Assembly (NCBI GenBank): GCA_004835665.1
Contig: RBKR01000011.1
Span: 992,001-1,056,000 of the forward strand
Source of the DNA: Phoma sp. XZ068
Lineage: Eukaryota; Ascomycota; Dothideomycetes; Pleosporales; Didymellaceae
DNA length: 64,000 bases
Reading direction: 5' to 3'
Below, piece by piece: positions 33,353 to 42,720 of the stretch (positions are counted from its first letter, which is position 1; each line of letters begins with the position of its first letter). The position numbers and the translations under genes are program-made. The notes below the pieces were generated by a model, which saw nothing but the letters and a program-made list of their open reading frames with translations, made no database searches and was not told where the DNA came from.

Positions 33353-34218
33353 ATGAATATCGAGCAAGGCTTTGCAATTCGCCGCAATGGCTCCTGTCTC
33401 CGTGGTTCTGAAGTCGACTGTGGTCCCACAACGGGTGGATTCCGTGGCTGCTGCCCAAATGGTCTCGCGTGCCCTCAAGCATACAACATTGACTGTTGTC
33501 CGAGCGGAAGGAACTGCACTACGGAGATAGTCCAGACTCCAAGATGTGCGAACAGCTCGTGGGACCTCTTCGACAATGGAGGATATTTTTGCTGTGAGCA
33601 CGGCTTGCCGGCATACAACAACAGCAACACGAACGTTTGCGCAAGCCCAGGAAGCTCTCCCAGGGGTATCCTACTGCCCTTGGTTGCTGTAGGTGAAAGT
33701 AAGACTGTCATGTTGATGCGTGCAGAACGATGCACTGACTATAAATTTTAGCTGCTGTATCTTCTTCATCTGTTGCGCTCAGCACGTCCTCATCCACCTC
33801 AGTTCCGTTGACCAGCAGCTCCGCGACAACAACGCCTGCGCAATCAACGCCATCGCCGTCGCTATCATCGTCATCGTCATCGCCACCACCATCTTCATCA
33901 CCAGACACCGGGTCCTCAACACCAGTAGGTGCCATTGCAGGAGGCGTAGTTGGAGGTGTTGGTGGAATTGCAATATTGGCACTCGTAGCATGGTTCGTTA
34001 TGCGCCGACGTCGCCAGAGCAAGACTGAAAACCCTTATGCCGAAGTCCACATGCTTGACGAGCATGGCAATCAAAATATGCATACAGTCCACCAGCTTGA
34101 CGACACGCAGAGGATATATGAGGCAGGAGCTGGAACGGTGAAATATGCTCATGCTGGAGAACTACCCGCGCAACCGGCGCCAGTGGAACTCCCTGCTGAG
34201 CACCAAAAGCCCAGATGA
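33353..34218 (+). CDS. Cysteine-rich single-pass membrane protein (paralogue B)
   Basis: Two exons: 33353-33698 and 33752-34218, with a 53-nt intron (GTAAGA...TTTTAG). Product 270 residues. The ectodomain runs from MNIEQGFAIRRNGSCL through CCPNGLACPQ, DCCPSGRNC and CANSSWDLFDNGGYFCC to a final CASPG. A Ser/Pro-rich stalk follows, then one membrane segment (VGGVGGIAILALVAWFV), MRRRRQ, and a 65-residue cytosolic tail. Intron position and phase match paralogue A at 5078-5848. As there, no signal peptide precedes the cysteine domain, although the orientation implied by the basic stop-transfer is extracellular N-terminus. Surface location is inferred; no ligand is known. Confidence 0.85.
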
Positions 34219-34585
34219 GAGTCATGGTCTTCCTTGCGCTGCACATGACTTCTCTCCATGTGCTCTGGAAGACTGATTGAACAACTGTTACGTGATATGA
34301 CAGTAGAGCTGATGCTCTAGTGTGAAAGGAGGCCTGTACGCCAATTTCGAAGCTGCAGAACATTATACCCAGCAAAGTTCCTTCCCCAGCACCAACGGTA
34401 AAACTACGAATTTGTGGGCCCTGAAAGCGGACTCGCCAGGCAAGATATTATACAAATGGGCGTATCACCGCTACCTTTCACGGCAGTCAGCCTCAAGGCT
34501 GCCGTTGTCATCTGAAATGCTCAGCGTTTCTCTGTCACAGAAAACATTAGGCCTGACCATATTTTTTTTCCGACTACAGAGAGAG
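34219..34585. other. Spacer between paralogue B and its broken copy
   Basis: No gene is seen. A T8 run and a TTCCGACTACAG acceptor-like site lie just before the pseudogene ATG. Confidence 0.4.
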
Positions 34586-35172
34586 ATGGGCGTTCAGCAA
34601 GGCTTCGCCATCTGCCATAATGGCTCTTGTCTTGCCGTAGACATCGAGCATGACTGCGGTCAGAAATTATTTCCCTACCGTGCCTGCTGTCCAATTGCAT
34701 ACGAATGTCAGAACATTTACAATACGGCCTGTTGCCCTAGCGGCAGAAACTGTACCCAAGAATTATCGGATGCTCCAAAACCGGCTTGGGTAAATTCCAC
34801 TTGGGCGCGCTGGATAATGGAGGCTATTTCTGTTGCGATCCTGGTTTACCTGCGTCCAACGGCAATGTCTCGACTATGTGTACACTCCCCGGTATTCGTC
34901 CCAATGGAGCACAGCCCTTGGCTCAAGTGGCCTCGGGTGAAGCTACGATGTCCCGTTGATTGCTTGAGCATGATGCTGATACATTGTGACAACTAGTGCC
35001 TCTTCTTCTGCTACTCCATCGCTAACAGAAACGCCCGCGCAGCCCTCATTGCTGGAAGGAAGCTCAACGCTGGTTGGCAACATTGTAGGTGGTGCAATTG
35101 GTGATCTAAATCTCGATGCGCTGGAGATGAATGGACAGTGCACAAGAGATCAGCGCAGAACAAGAGGATGAT
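34586..35172 (+). pseudogene. Broken tandem copy of the cysteine-rich membrane protein (paralogue C)
   Basis: Begins MGVQQGFAICHNGSCL, clearly the same family as 33353-34218, and keeps CCPIAYEC and CCPSGRNCT. Three lesions are visible. The conserved Cys before NS(S/T)W is Trp (TGG at 34787-34789). A frame change near 34810-34812 moves the conserved DNGGYFCCDPGLPAS into another frame; one missing base explains it. In exon 2 the membrane segment stops after VGNIVGGAIG, and the hydrophobic core plus basic stop-transfer are gone, leaving DLNLDALEMNG and an early stop at 35169-35171. The intron donor at the paralogous site is also changed, while a TAG acceptor remains. It is 370 bp downstream of paralogue B, so tandem duplication followed by decay is the simplest account. 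A sequencing error could explain the frameshift but not the other two changes. Confidence 0.8.
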
Positions 35173-35795
35173 ACTTCAACTCAACATATACATGCTATTC
35201 CTGTTGTTGATTCGGACCCCAAGTAACCAAGCATCTGCGCTCTCACCCTCAAGGTTTGGCATCCTTCGCTCCGTACCCTTGTCCCGCTCCCGCGGTCTCC
35301 ACGCTTTATGCAAAGATGCGGCGTGGCATATATGCGTCAACTTCAATATGGAAATTGAAACCAGTCAAGTAATTCCAACTTTGCTACCAAATTGTTCCAT
35401 ACCGCAGCTTCGCTATCACTCTTGTGCAGCATGCATTCACTAGGTTCTCCCACATTTGAATGACAAGGATGGCACAGACTCACCCGCCTATCGCATCCAC
35501 GTTCTGTAGGTAGTGGTAAGCGTAGCGGCTGACTGTACGGTTATCAATATTCGTGTATGTATGCCCAGCGCGGCTGAACGCCTTGCTGGGCGAAGCTGAC
35601 GTAGCCCTGCGGATGGTGGCTTGAAGAGGTAGGTGGTTGTACATACATGCGCCAGCACCTTGCCAGCCTGCTGGTTGCAGTTTCCAGTTTTGCAATCTCC
35701 ATTTCGAAGCCTACATTGATCCCTAGAAACTGCACGACAATTGGTAGTAGTGCGGTCGTGCTTCTGCGGCCAATCCGAAGGGCCAGACCTTCGAG
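35173..35795. other. Intergenic upstream of the pepsin-like gene
   Basis: No gene is seen. Possible remnants of the paralogue C tail extend to about 35214 in another frame. Confidence 0.45.
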
Positions 35796-37448
35796 ATGCG
35801 GCTGCTAATCAATAATGCAGTCTGGTGGGCCCTTGTATTCGATGGTATTGTACAAGCATCACAATGCGCCGCGCCTCCTATCAACCTTCCGCTTCGCACC
35901 GTCTCAGTCGCTCCTGGAGCACTCTCTCATGGCATACCCATCTCGATAGGCACACCGCCGCAACAGCTAGTCCTTACACCTTCGCTCCAACTAGACACAA
36001 CATTCATTCCACGCTACACAAACTCCTGCGTATACGGTGCTGGCGCATCGATACCCGCAAACGACACGATATGGGATGGTCGCGATGGAATGACGGTGTG
36101 TGCAGGAATTTATGGAGGCGGCTTTGTACCAAGTTTGTCGACAAGTTTCTTTGACAACGGGACAAGCAGTCCAGTCAGCGAGGCATGGTTCAAGATAGCT
36201 CGATTCTCGGACTGGCACTTCATGACCGACGAGTTCATATTTGCAGATTACATGGGTGCATACGTGCAGCAAAACGAGATGCTGCCTGGCAAACGAAATA
36301 CGACTACTTCGTTTATATTGCCAAATGAGGGTGCGAGGTTTGGTGGGTTGGGCAATTCGGCGTTGAGTTTGACACCAAGCTCGAGGTTGGTGGAGGCACT
36401 GTATACTGAGGGTATGATACCTAGTAAGAGCTGGAGCTTGTCGAACGAGAGCTTGTGTTTGGGTTGTATCGACGAGAACGCGCATACTGCAGAGTTTGTG
36501 AGCTTCAAGCTTGCGGATCGCGGGACAAATGAGGGACTGCCATGTCTGTTGCAAGTGAAAGTCGAATCGCTCGACTACCATGATGATGCAAGCAGTACGG
36601 GAGTATCACTACTCAAAAATGCATTTGTCGCTTGTATCGATCCGGCCGTTGCGTTCTTGGTTCTTCCAACGGATGCACGCACGAAACTGCGGGAGGTAAT
36701 TGGTTCAGATGGCAACGCAAATGACGATTGGTTTGCCACCACGTCGGATCCCTTGAAGAACCGCGATGGCTTCTTGAGGTTTAGACTGGACGGGAATCTG
36801 GAAGTGGATGTTGCGATTTCAGGACCAGGAGAAGCTGGCGAAAAGGTGTTGGCGATTCAAAGTGGTAGCTGGGGCGCATATGGCGAGGACGTACCGGTAC
36901 TGGGCATACCTTTCACCGGCTCAACTGTTCTGCGTTGGGACGAGGCAACGCAGGAGTATGGCTTGGCGAAGAAAAATCCGAAGGCAAACGGCAAAAGCGA
37001 TCTGAAACCACTGGGATGTGACCAATTTCCCGCACTCAGTCGATCCAGGGAAACCACACCTAATGTAGGCATAATCGTGGGTTCTATTGTTGGAGGGTTT
37101 GCGGCAGGGCTGCTCTTTGCGGCAGCTGCTGTCTTCTTCTACTGGCGAGGGCAAAGGGGCGTGAGGAGCAAGTATGAGACTATGCGCGGTGAAGACACTG
37201 TTTCGCTGCGCACAGTCGATACTGGAGGACGTTCGCTGGAATCCAGGGGAACCGACACTATGAGCCTACCAGCTTCAAGTCTCAGAGAGTCCCTGTTGTC
37301 ACGCTTTGGGAAAAGATCGGTCTCCCCGGTAATAGAACCGTATCTTGTCGGTGATAGTGAAGTATTCGAAGCGCCAGAAGGAGGAACGGCAAACCCGACG
37401 AAAAGGAACAGGGTCGAGATTGGAGGATACTCCTACGATCATAGATGA
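35796..37448 (+). CDS. Membrane-anchored pepsin-like (A1) protein with altered catalytic motifs
   Basis: Single exon, 550 residues. A signal peptide (residues 1-23) is followed by a pepsin-like beta domain: IPISIGTPPQQLVLTPSLQL then D67-T-T where the family has D-T-G/S. The second lobe reads ACIDPAVAFLVLP, where the family has an I-D-S/T-G-T-S pattern; Asp282 remains but Gly is lost. NxS/T sites are common (NDT, NGT, NTT, NES). A membrane segment at about 423-450 (GIIVGSIVGGFAAGLLFAAA) leads to a 100-residue Ser/Arg-rich tail. Both aspartates survive while both flap-side glycines are replaced, so proteolytic activity is doubtful. It may act as a surface receptor or binding protein instead. 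It is convergent with the multi-pass gene at 37439, overlapping it by ten bases. Confidence 0.85.
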   Translation: MRLLINNAVWWALVFDGIVQASQCAAPPINLPLRTVSVAPGALSHGIPISIGTPPQQLVLTPSLQLDTTFIPRYTNSCVYGAGASIPANDTIWDGRDGMTVCAGIYGGGFVPSLSTSFFDNGTSSPVSEAWFKIARFSDWHFMTDEFIFADYMGAYVQQNEMLPGKRNTTTSFILPNEGARFGGLGNSALSLTPSSRLVEALYTEGMIPSKSWSLSNESLCLGCIDENAHTAEFVSFKLADRGTNEGLPCLLQVKVESLDYHDDASSTGVSLLKNAFVACIDPAVAFLVLPTDARTKLREVIGSDGNANDDWFATTSDPLKNRDGFLRFRLDGNLEVDVAISGPGEAGEKVLAIQSGSWGAYGEDVPVLGIPFTGSTVLRWDEATQEYGLAKKNPKANGKSDLKPLGCDQFPALSRSRETTPNVGIIVGSIVGGFAAGLLFAAAAVFFYWRGQRGVRSKYETMRGEDTVSLRTVDTGGRSLESRGTDTMSLPASSLRESLLSRFGKRSVSPVIEPYLVGDSEVFEAPEGGTANPTKRNRVEIGGYSYDHR

Positions 37449-39301
37449 GGAAAATAGTTGCTCCATTCCGGCGTTTTGTAGATGGCCTCTGGCTGCCGTC
37501 GCAGGCAAACGAAGGCCTCGACCACAATGAAGATCCTTGCTGTCATGAACATAGGGATCAGCACCCACTTCCAGAAGAACCTGAACTTCCTGCTGTTGCG
37601 TATATGGCTCTCTGCCGCTTCGAGTTGTGGAAGCTGGTTCGTTGCGAGGAAGAAAAGTGCTAGCACAAGACCTGTTAGGCCTGTAGCGCAGGAGCACGAA
37701 ATCCACATGATCCTTTCAACTGACGTTGGAAAAAAGTCGTTCCAGGCAGCAAGGTGTAGACCCCCATACGCGGCTCCGGCAAAAGCAACTACAGTCTTTA
37801 ATCTGTCGCGTTGTACGTTGACACTTCCTAAGAACGAGAATCCAGGAAAATTTGGAATATGGTCTGCGATGTAGATAGGCTCACCAACGAAGACTCCCAG
37901 CGTAGAGAACGTGAAGAACACCTTCGTGTAATCCGTACGTTTGTCGCACATGTCCCATAGCTCCTGAACTGTGTCGTTTGCAAGGGCCCATCGTCGTGTT
38001 GCTTGTTCTGAGAGCGGACTTCGGTCCTTGCAGTCCTTGAATCCTCTGCGACAGTACTCTCTTGTATGCTGAAGACAATGGTTGCGCCCCTGAAGCTGGA
38101 AGAATTCCTCGTGTTCTGGAGCTACCCCCTCACACTTGTAAGTGTATTGAACGTCATGATTGGCGTCTACACCGACTTGAATCTTTTGCAACGGCCCAAT
38201 GAATTTGAGAGGGTCCTTTGCTCCTATAGAGCCAACTGAGAACCGTGTCTGATGTGATTTCGGTATGCCACCTTCTTTGACTCTGGTTTCAGGTTCCTTG
38301 ATAGTGGACGTTGTTTGCAATCGATTGCCTGCGTCCACGTATGCCAGGCAACGTATCTCGCTGATCTCGTCCCTTTGATCGCCGCTGATCGGACTGCACA
38401 TGTACATCAAGGAGATGTATTTATCCAGCCCATGCTCTCCCACGATCTTGTATGGGTCTTTGATGTCCAGTGGCTTGCTCCACCATAGTAGGTACAAAGC
38501 GAATGCGCAAATAACATGGCCGATGGTGTTGATCTCTAAAAGAGTCACCGGCAAGTCCTGTGCCACTCGCGCAATGCACTGAATGATCATCCAGCCTGCT
38601 TGCAGGACGACCAGAAATTTGGCTAAGCCATCCGCCTTGCTCTTATCGCGGACCTCACCATCCTTGATTCGCGGCAGTCTGTTCAAAAAGGAGAGCAGTC
38701 GTGTGCCTTCCGCTGTAATGCTCAGGTGTGAATTATTCTCGACATAATCGCCAGTTTCTATTACGATGCCACCCATGACAGCAAAGTAGCATTGTGACAT
38801 GCTCCACTCTTCAGAATCCTTCTCTTCTTCTGATAAATCAGAGTTACCTCTCTGCAGCTATTAGCCACTGTACGCTCTCAATGGCAACTCAAATTCCAAG
38901 TGTCTGAGAGGTGTTCCCAGGTTGGCTGTAAAAGGCCAGCTTACCTTATCTTGATTGCGATATTTGATGTCGGCTCGTATCTCATTTCTCAGCCACCTGG
39001 CTGTCAAGTACTGCGCAAATGCGGTACTGACCACCACCTCAGGCGCAAAGATGCCGAGTAGAACCCAACGCAGTCGCCTGATATTGCGATCCCTAAGTCT
39101 TGACCTTTCTACAGGAACATTGAGGTGCAAGGCTGACCATACGCAAATGACAAGCGTCAGCACACAAGAAACGATGAGGTCCCATGTCCCACGATAGTTG
39201 GGGGCTGAATACCATGCCACCTCCGCGTCTGGAGCTGTTGAGGTCGCGCCTTGGGTGAAGGACAGCAGCATCCAGAAGAGCAACATTTTCGATGCGCGCA
39301 A
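37439..39301 (-). CDS. Multi-pass fungal membrane protein of unknown function
   Basis: Two exons: 39301-38945 and 38830-37439, with a 114-nt intron (GTAAGC, branch CTAAT, acceptor ATCAG). Product 582 residues. A signal-like start (MLLFWMLLSFTQG) is followed by WYSAPNYRGTWDLIVSCVLTLVICVWSALHLNVP, split here as two motifs: the RGTWDL turn and the first membrane helix. Further helices are RWVLLGIFAPEVVVSTAFA, LVVLQAGWMIIQCIAR, HVICAFALYLLWW, one pair near residues 455-520, and WVLIPMFMTARIFIVVEAF at the end. The exon join restores KKRKDSEEWSMSQCYFAVMGG. I recognise this as a large family of fungal integral membrane proteins without an assigned role. Its 3' end overlaps the pepsin-like gene by ten bases. 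Confidence 0.85.
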
Positions 39302-40285
39302 ACGAAAATCGCGAGAACTGACGAGGGAAGAAGAAAGGCTGTCATTGCGCGGAGACAGACGTTGTCAGAGCTGAGGATGCAGAAGTAAGCTGGTTACAGG
39401 GGTACTTGTACGACATCTGCAGTTGCCATTCGCTCGTTAAGGGCTGTGCCAGGCTCGACGCTCCAGCATTCGGCTGAAGTCTACGGATGAATTTGTTGTG
39501 CAGTCTTCTCAACCACAATGGTATGCTGCATTGCTGTGTTGAAATAGAAGTGCCGCGTAAGGTCACATGCGTAGTATCCGTGTTGTAGCAGCGGGCCACC
39601 GCAGCGCAAATCTAGTGGAGGACAATGTTCCAAATTGCAGTTGTCGTTGTTGGTCTTGTTCATGATGGGCGTCAGTTGCGTCGCTAGTTATGCCGTCCAT
39701 ATGCTTGCGCGTGTGACGTAGGGTGGCTTCACAGGACTCTCTCAAGATAATCCCAATAAGACTGGTAAAGGGCGACACTACCATGCCACAGAATCGCACT
39801 CAACATAATAATTTGACGCCTTGTAGCGACTTTAGAGTAAGTGTGGACTGTCGTGAGTTGAATCAACATGATGGTGTTGCGGCCTTCCCGTCCATCCCGG
39901 CCGGCACCTCTTCACCGAGTGGCTCGTGCACCTCCCCATTCCGGCACGATGGAGCAGCGAAGCAAGAGCGGCTGCGACCCTCACCATCGAGTTGTTCGGC
40001 GATTTCAAAACACAGCACAGATGGCATGCCCTAAAATTGGTGTCGGCCCCGTTTCGACCGTAGTGTTTCTAACGGAGCAGCCTCTCAGGAACCGGAGCCG
40101 GATGCCGCTAGGCGGGGAGCCGAAGCTTTGTGTAGCAGATGTTTCGACGTCTGAATCGCAGTCAAGATAGATATATAGAGGATGAAAGCCGTAGATAGGA
40201 TATCAGTTATAACAAACCAATAAACCACTTCAAAGCAATCCATACATACAACCCATTTACACGAAACACATACAACACGTTCATC
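39302..40285. other. Intergenic, promoter of scytalone dehydratase
   Basis: Divergent upstream regions of the multi-pass gene (-) and the melanin gene (+). A TATATA at 40172-40177 lies about 110 bp before the ATG. Minus-strand small ORFs at 39342-39799 have no support. Confidence 0.5.
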
Positions 40286-40886
40286 ATGTCGCAACAGAAG
40301 CTCAAGCCTACCTTTGACGATGTTATGGGCTGCCAGACCGCAGTGTACGAGTGGGCAGACAGCTACGACAGCAAGGTATGCTATGATTTCGTAATATATC
40401 TTACATCTCTAACGGCGACAGGATTGGGACCGCCTGCGCAAATGCATCGCCCCAACGCTGAGAATCGATTACCGTTCATTTTTGGACAAGATCTGGGAGT
40501 CGATGCCTGCAGAGGAGTTCGTCACAATGGCCTCAGACCCTGCCGTTCTCGGCAACCCCCTCCTCAAGACGCAACACTTCATTGGTGGCACACGATGGGA
40601 GAAGACCGCGGAGGACGAGATCACTGGATATCACCAGTTGCGGGTCCCTCACCAGAGATACACGGATGAGACCCGCTCAACCGTTGCAGTAAAAGGCCAC
40701 GCACACAGTGCGAACACACACTGGTACAAGAAGGTCGACGGCGAGTGGAAGTTCGCCGGTCTCAGCCCAGATATCAGGTGGTTCGAGTACGACTTCGACA
40801 AGGTCTTTGCGGAGGGAAGGGATTCGTTTGGTGAGCAAGAGGAGAAGGACCTGGCACAGGCGGCCAACGGCATCCCATCAGTGTAG
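40286..40886 (+). CDS. SCD1: Scytalone dehydratase (DHN-melanin biosynthesis)
   Basis: Two exons: 40286-40375 and 40422-40886, with a 46-nt intron (GTATGC, branch CTAAC, acceptor CAG). Product 184 residues, the family length. Every active-site residue known from the rice-blast enzyme is present at a constant offset of three: Tyr27, Asp28, Tyr47, His82, His107, Ser126 and Asn128. Motifs include [29 protein letters not shown] and [11 protein letters not shown]. The enzyme dehydrates scytalone to 1,3,8-trihydroxynaphthalene and vermelone to 1,8-dihydroxynaphthalene, the melanin monomer. No other melanin gene (PKS, reductases) is in the window. Confidence 0.97.
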
Positions 40887-42720
40887 ACCTCAGGGAGTAC
40901 GCTCAATGAAGGTGGAGTGGATATTGAATCGAGTTCCAGTCTTGCGGTTAGCGTTATGTGAGGGAGGTCAATATACAGATACCAGGAAATGACATGTTTT
41001 CTCTCTTGCAGACCTCGTTCCTAGCCTCGTTTTGAAAGTGGTGTGGTGGCACATAACTATCAACATCGAACTTGGACATTGCCATCCATGCCTTTTCCAT
41101 GGAAGCTGATGGTGGGTGTAGGTCGCCATGCTTGCCTTTTGGAGCTCCGAAGTGCATGTCGGCCGTTAGACTAGCCGCAAACTAGTTGGTGCCAGTCCTG
41201 AAGAATGGAGGCATCGACTGGCAACGTGATTCGATGATGACGTTGGTGCAGACTCTGCAGCCAGTGCGCTGTGCACACAGCACAGAGCCCCTCGCAGCGA
41301 CCACAGTTGGCCACAGTTGGGCCCAAGGAAAGCCGGTGGGGATGTGAAACGCAAAGAACGCCGCCCTCGCTCCAGTGGGCGTGAGGCACAGCAGCATGCA
41401 AGTCATTCACAACGCGCACCCGGGGTGGGCCTCTATTAATAATGATGTGGACGTGTGGCCCTGGATCGTGCAGGAGCGCTCCTCTGGCCAGATTGGCTCC
41501 ATGCCACGCAGCCTTGTCGCAACTCCTCGCAGGCGAGGTGTGACGGAACCACTAGGGAGAGGGGGAATCGATGTATCGAAGATCGCCAAAGCTTGAATTC
41601 AGCCCCTCCAGCCAGTGCGCCATCGTCTCCAGGTTGCTCGGCTGTGAGGACTTGGGTGCCAGAGCTTTTCGCTACCGACTGCCCGCCGCCACACACGACC
41701 AGCGGATTGGGCAGAGTCCAAGATTTGGGCGGATTGGCCCGGCACTGAAGCTCTCTCTTGAAAGGCCCGTTCTTCACATCATCTGCGCTCGCTCTCCCTC
41801 CTCTACCCCACCCACTCCCTCATCACATCTCTGCTCAGGCAATCGTCCTTGTGCTTTGCTCCTCTGTGTTCCTTTGCGTAGTCGGTGTTCTCTGCTTCGC
41901 GGGAGTTTCTTTGGCCTTCAGGTATACTTCCACTTCCCCTCTCATAATTTTCTCCTTCGCCTTGGCGGGCGGGCGCTGCGTGCGGCCTGGTGGGTGCATG
42001 CTCCCAGGGTGACGCACATTTTCGGTGCAGACTGTGCGCTCGCAATTGTGAAGCATTGCGATGCATGCATCTGGCGCTGCGCTGTGCTGAGCCTTCTGAC
42101 GTCGTCTGCCTGCACGGACGCATTCAGCGTGCGGTCGCTGCGGTTCCTTCACCAGCCTGCACGCCGCCTGTCCTGCTGTCGCCGACGACGCGCTTCTGCT
42201 GTCGCCGACGACGCGCTTCTGCTGCTCACCCCGGTTTCTGCTGCTGGCCACTCGCCTCGTGCGACGCCTGTGCATGTGACCTCTCTGTCAGACAGACCTT
42301 ACTGACGGCTGCTGTAGATCTCAATAGAGCGTCTACCTCACGGCCACTCTTTCACTCTCCCGTCTTCGCCAGGCCCTTTTTGGATCGCGAGTCGGAGTTC
42401 AGTCTGTCGACACATTTCCTGTCACCTACTTTCGCAGTCCTTGTGTCTGTTCTCTTTGCTCTCGCGCCTGAGTGCAATACGCCGCCTCTAGTGATAGAAG
42501 CTACTACCGGTCTCTAGTCGTAAGTGCAGCCTGGAGCCTTTTGCACCCCCCTCACCTGCGCCTTGGCCGTCACCAAGCTCTGCGCCAATTCACCGATGCT
42601 GACGACCGCTGCTTTCACAGACCATACACACGACCACGGTCCTCCATCATACTTACGCGAGATACTCTTAGTCGACAATCCAACATCAACCGATCATTAC
42701 CACTTGATCCCATCGCGACA
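40887..42720. other. Long GC-rich, CT-rich leader/promoter of the RNA-binding protein gene
   Basis: 1.8 kb with no supported gene; long open frames at 41571-42517 lie in pyrimidine-rich sequence, exist in several frames at once and have no recognisable content. The last 700 bp are CT-rich, suggesting a long 5' leader. A GTAAGT at 42520 and a CACAG ending at 42620 could bound a leader intron. A 23-bp exact tandem repeat is at 42173-42218. Confidence 0.5.
42173..42218. repeat. 23-bp exact tandem duplication
   Basis: Two identical head-to-tail copies (42173-42195 and 42196-42218), each starting CTGCTGTCGCCGACG and ending CGCTT, followed by the first six bases of a third copy. Lies in the leader region of the RNA-binding protein gene. 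Confidence 0.85.

Noticed and set aside
34787..34900. An intron removing the frame change in paralogue C
   Set aside because: Removing it would also delete the conserved DNGGYFCC segment, so a frameshift explains the data better.
39342..39799. Minus-strand small cysteine-containing ORFs as a secreted effector
   Set aside because: No signal peptide, and no splice join gives a coherent protein.
41571..42517. Long open frames (244 and 175 codons) upstream of the RNA-binding protein
   Set aside because: They overlap in several frames in CT-rich sequence, lack motifs, and fit the leader/promoter of the next gene.
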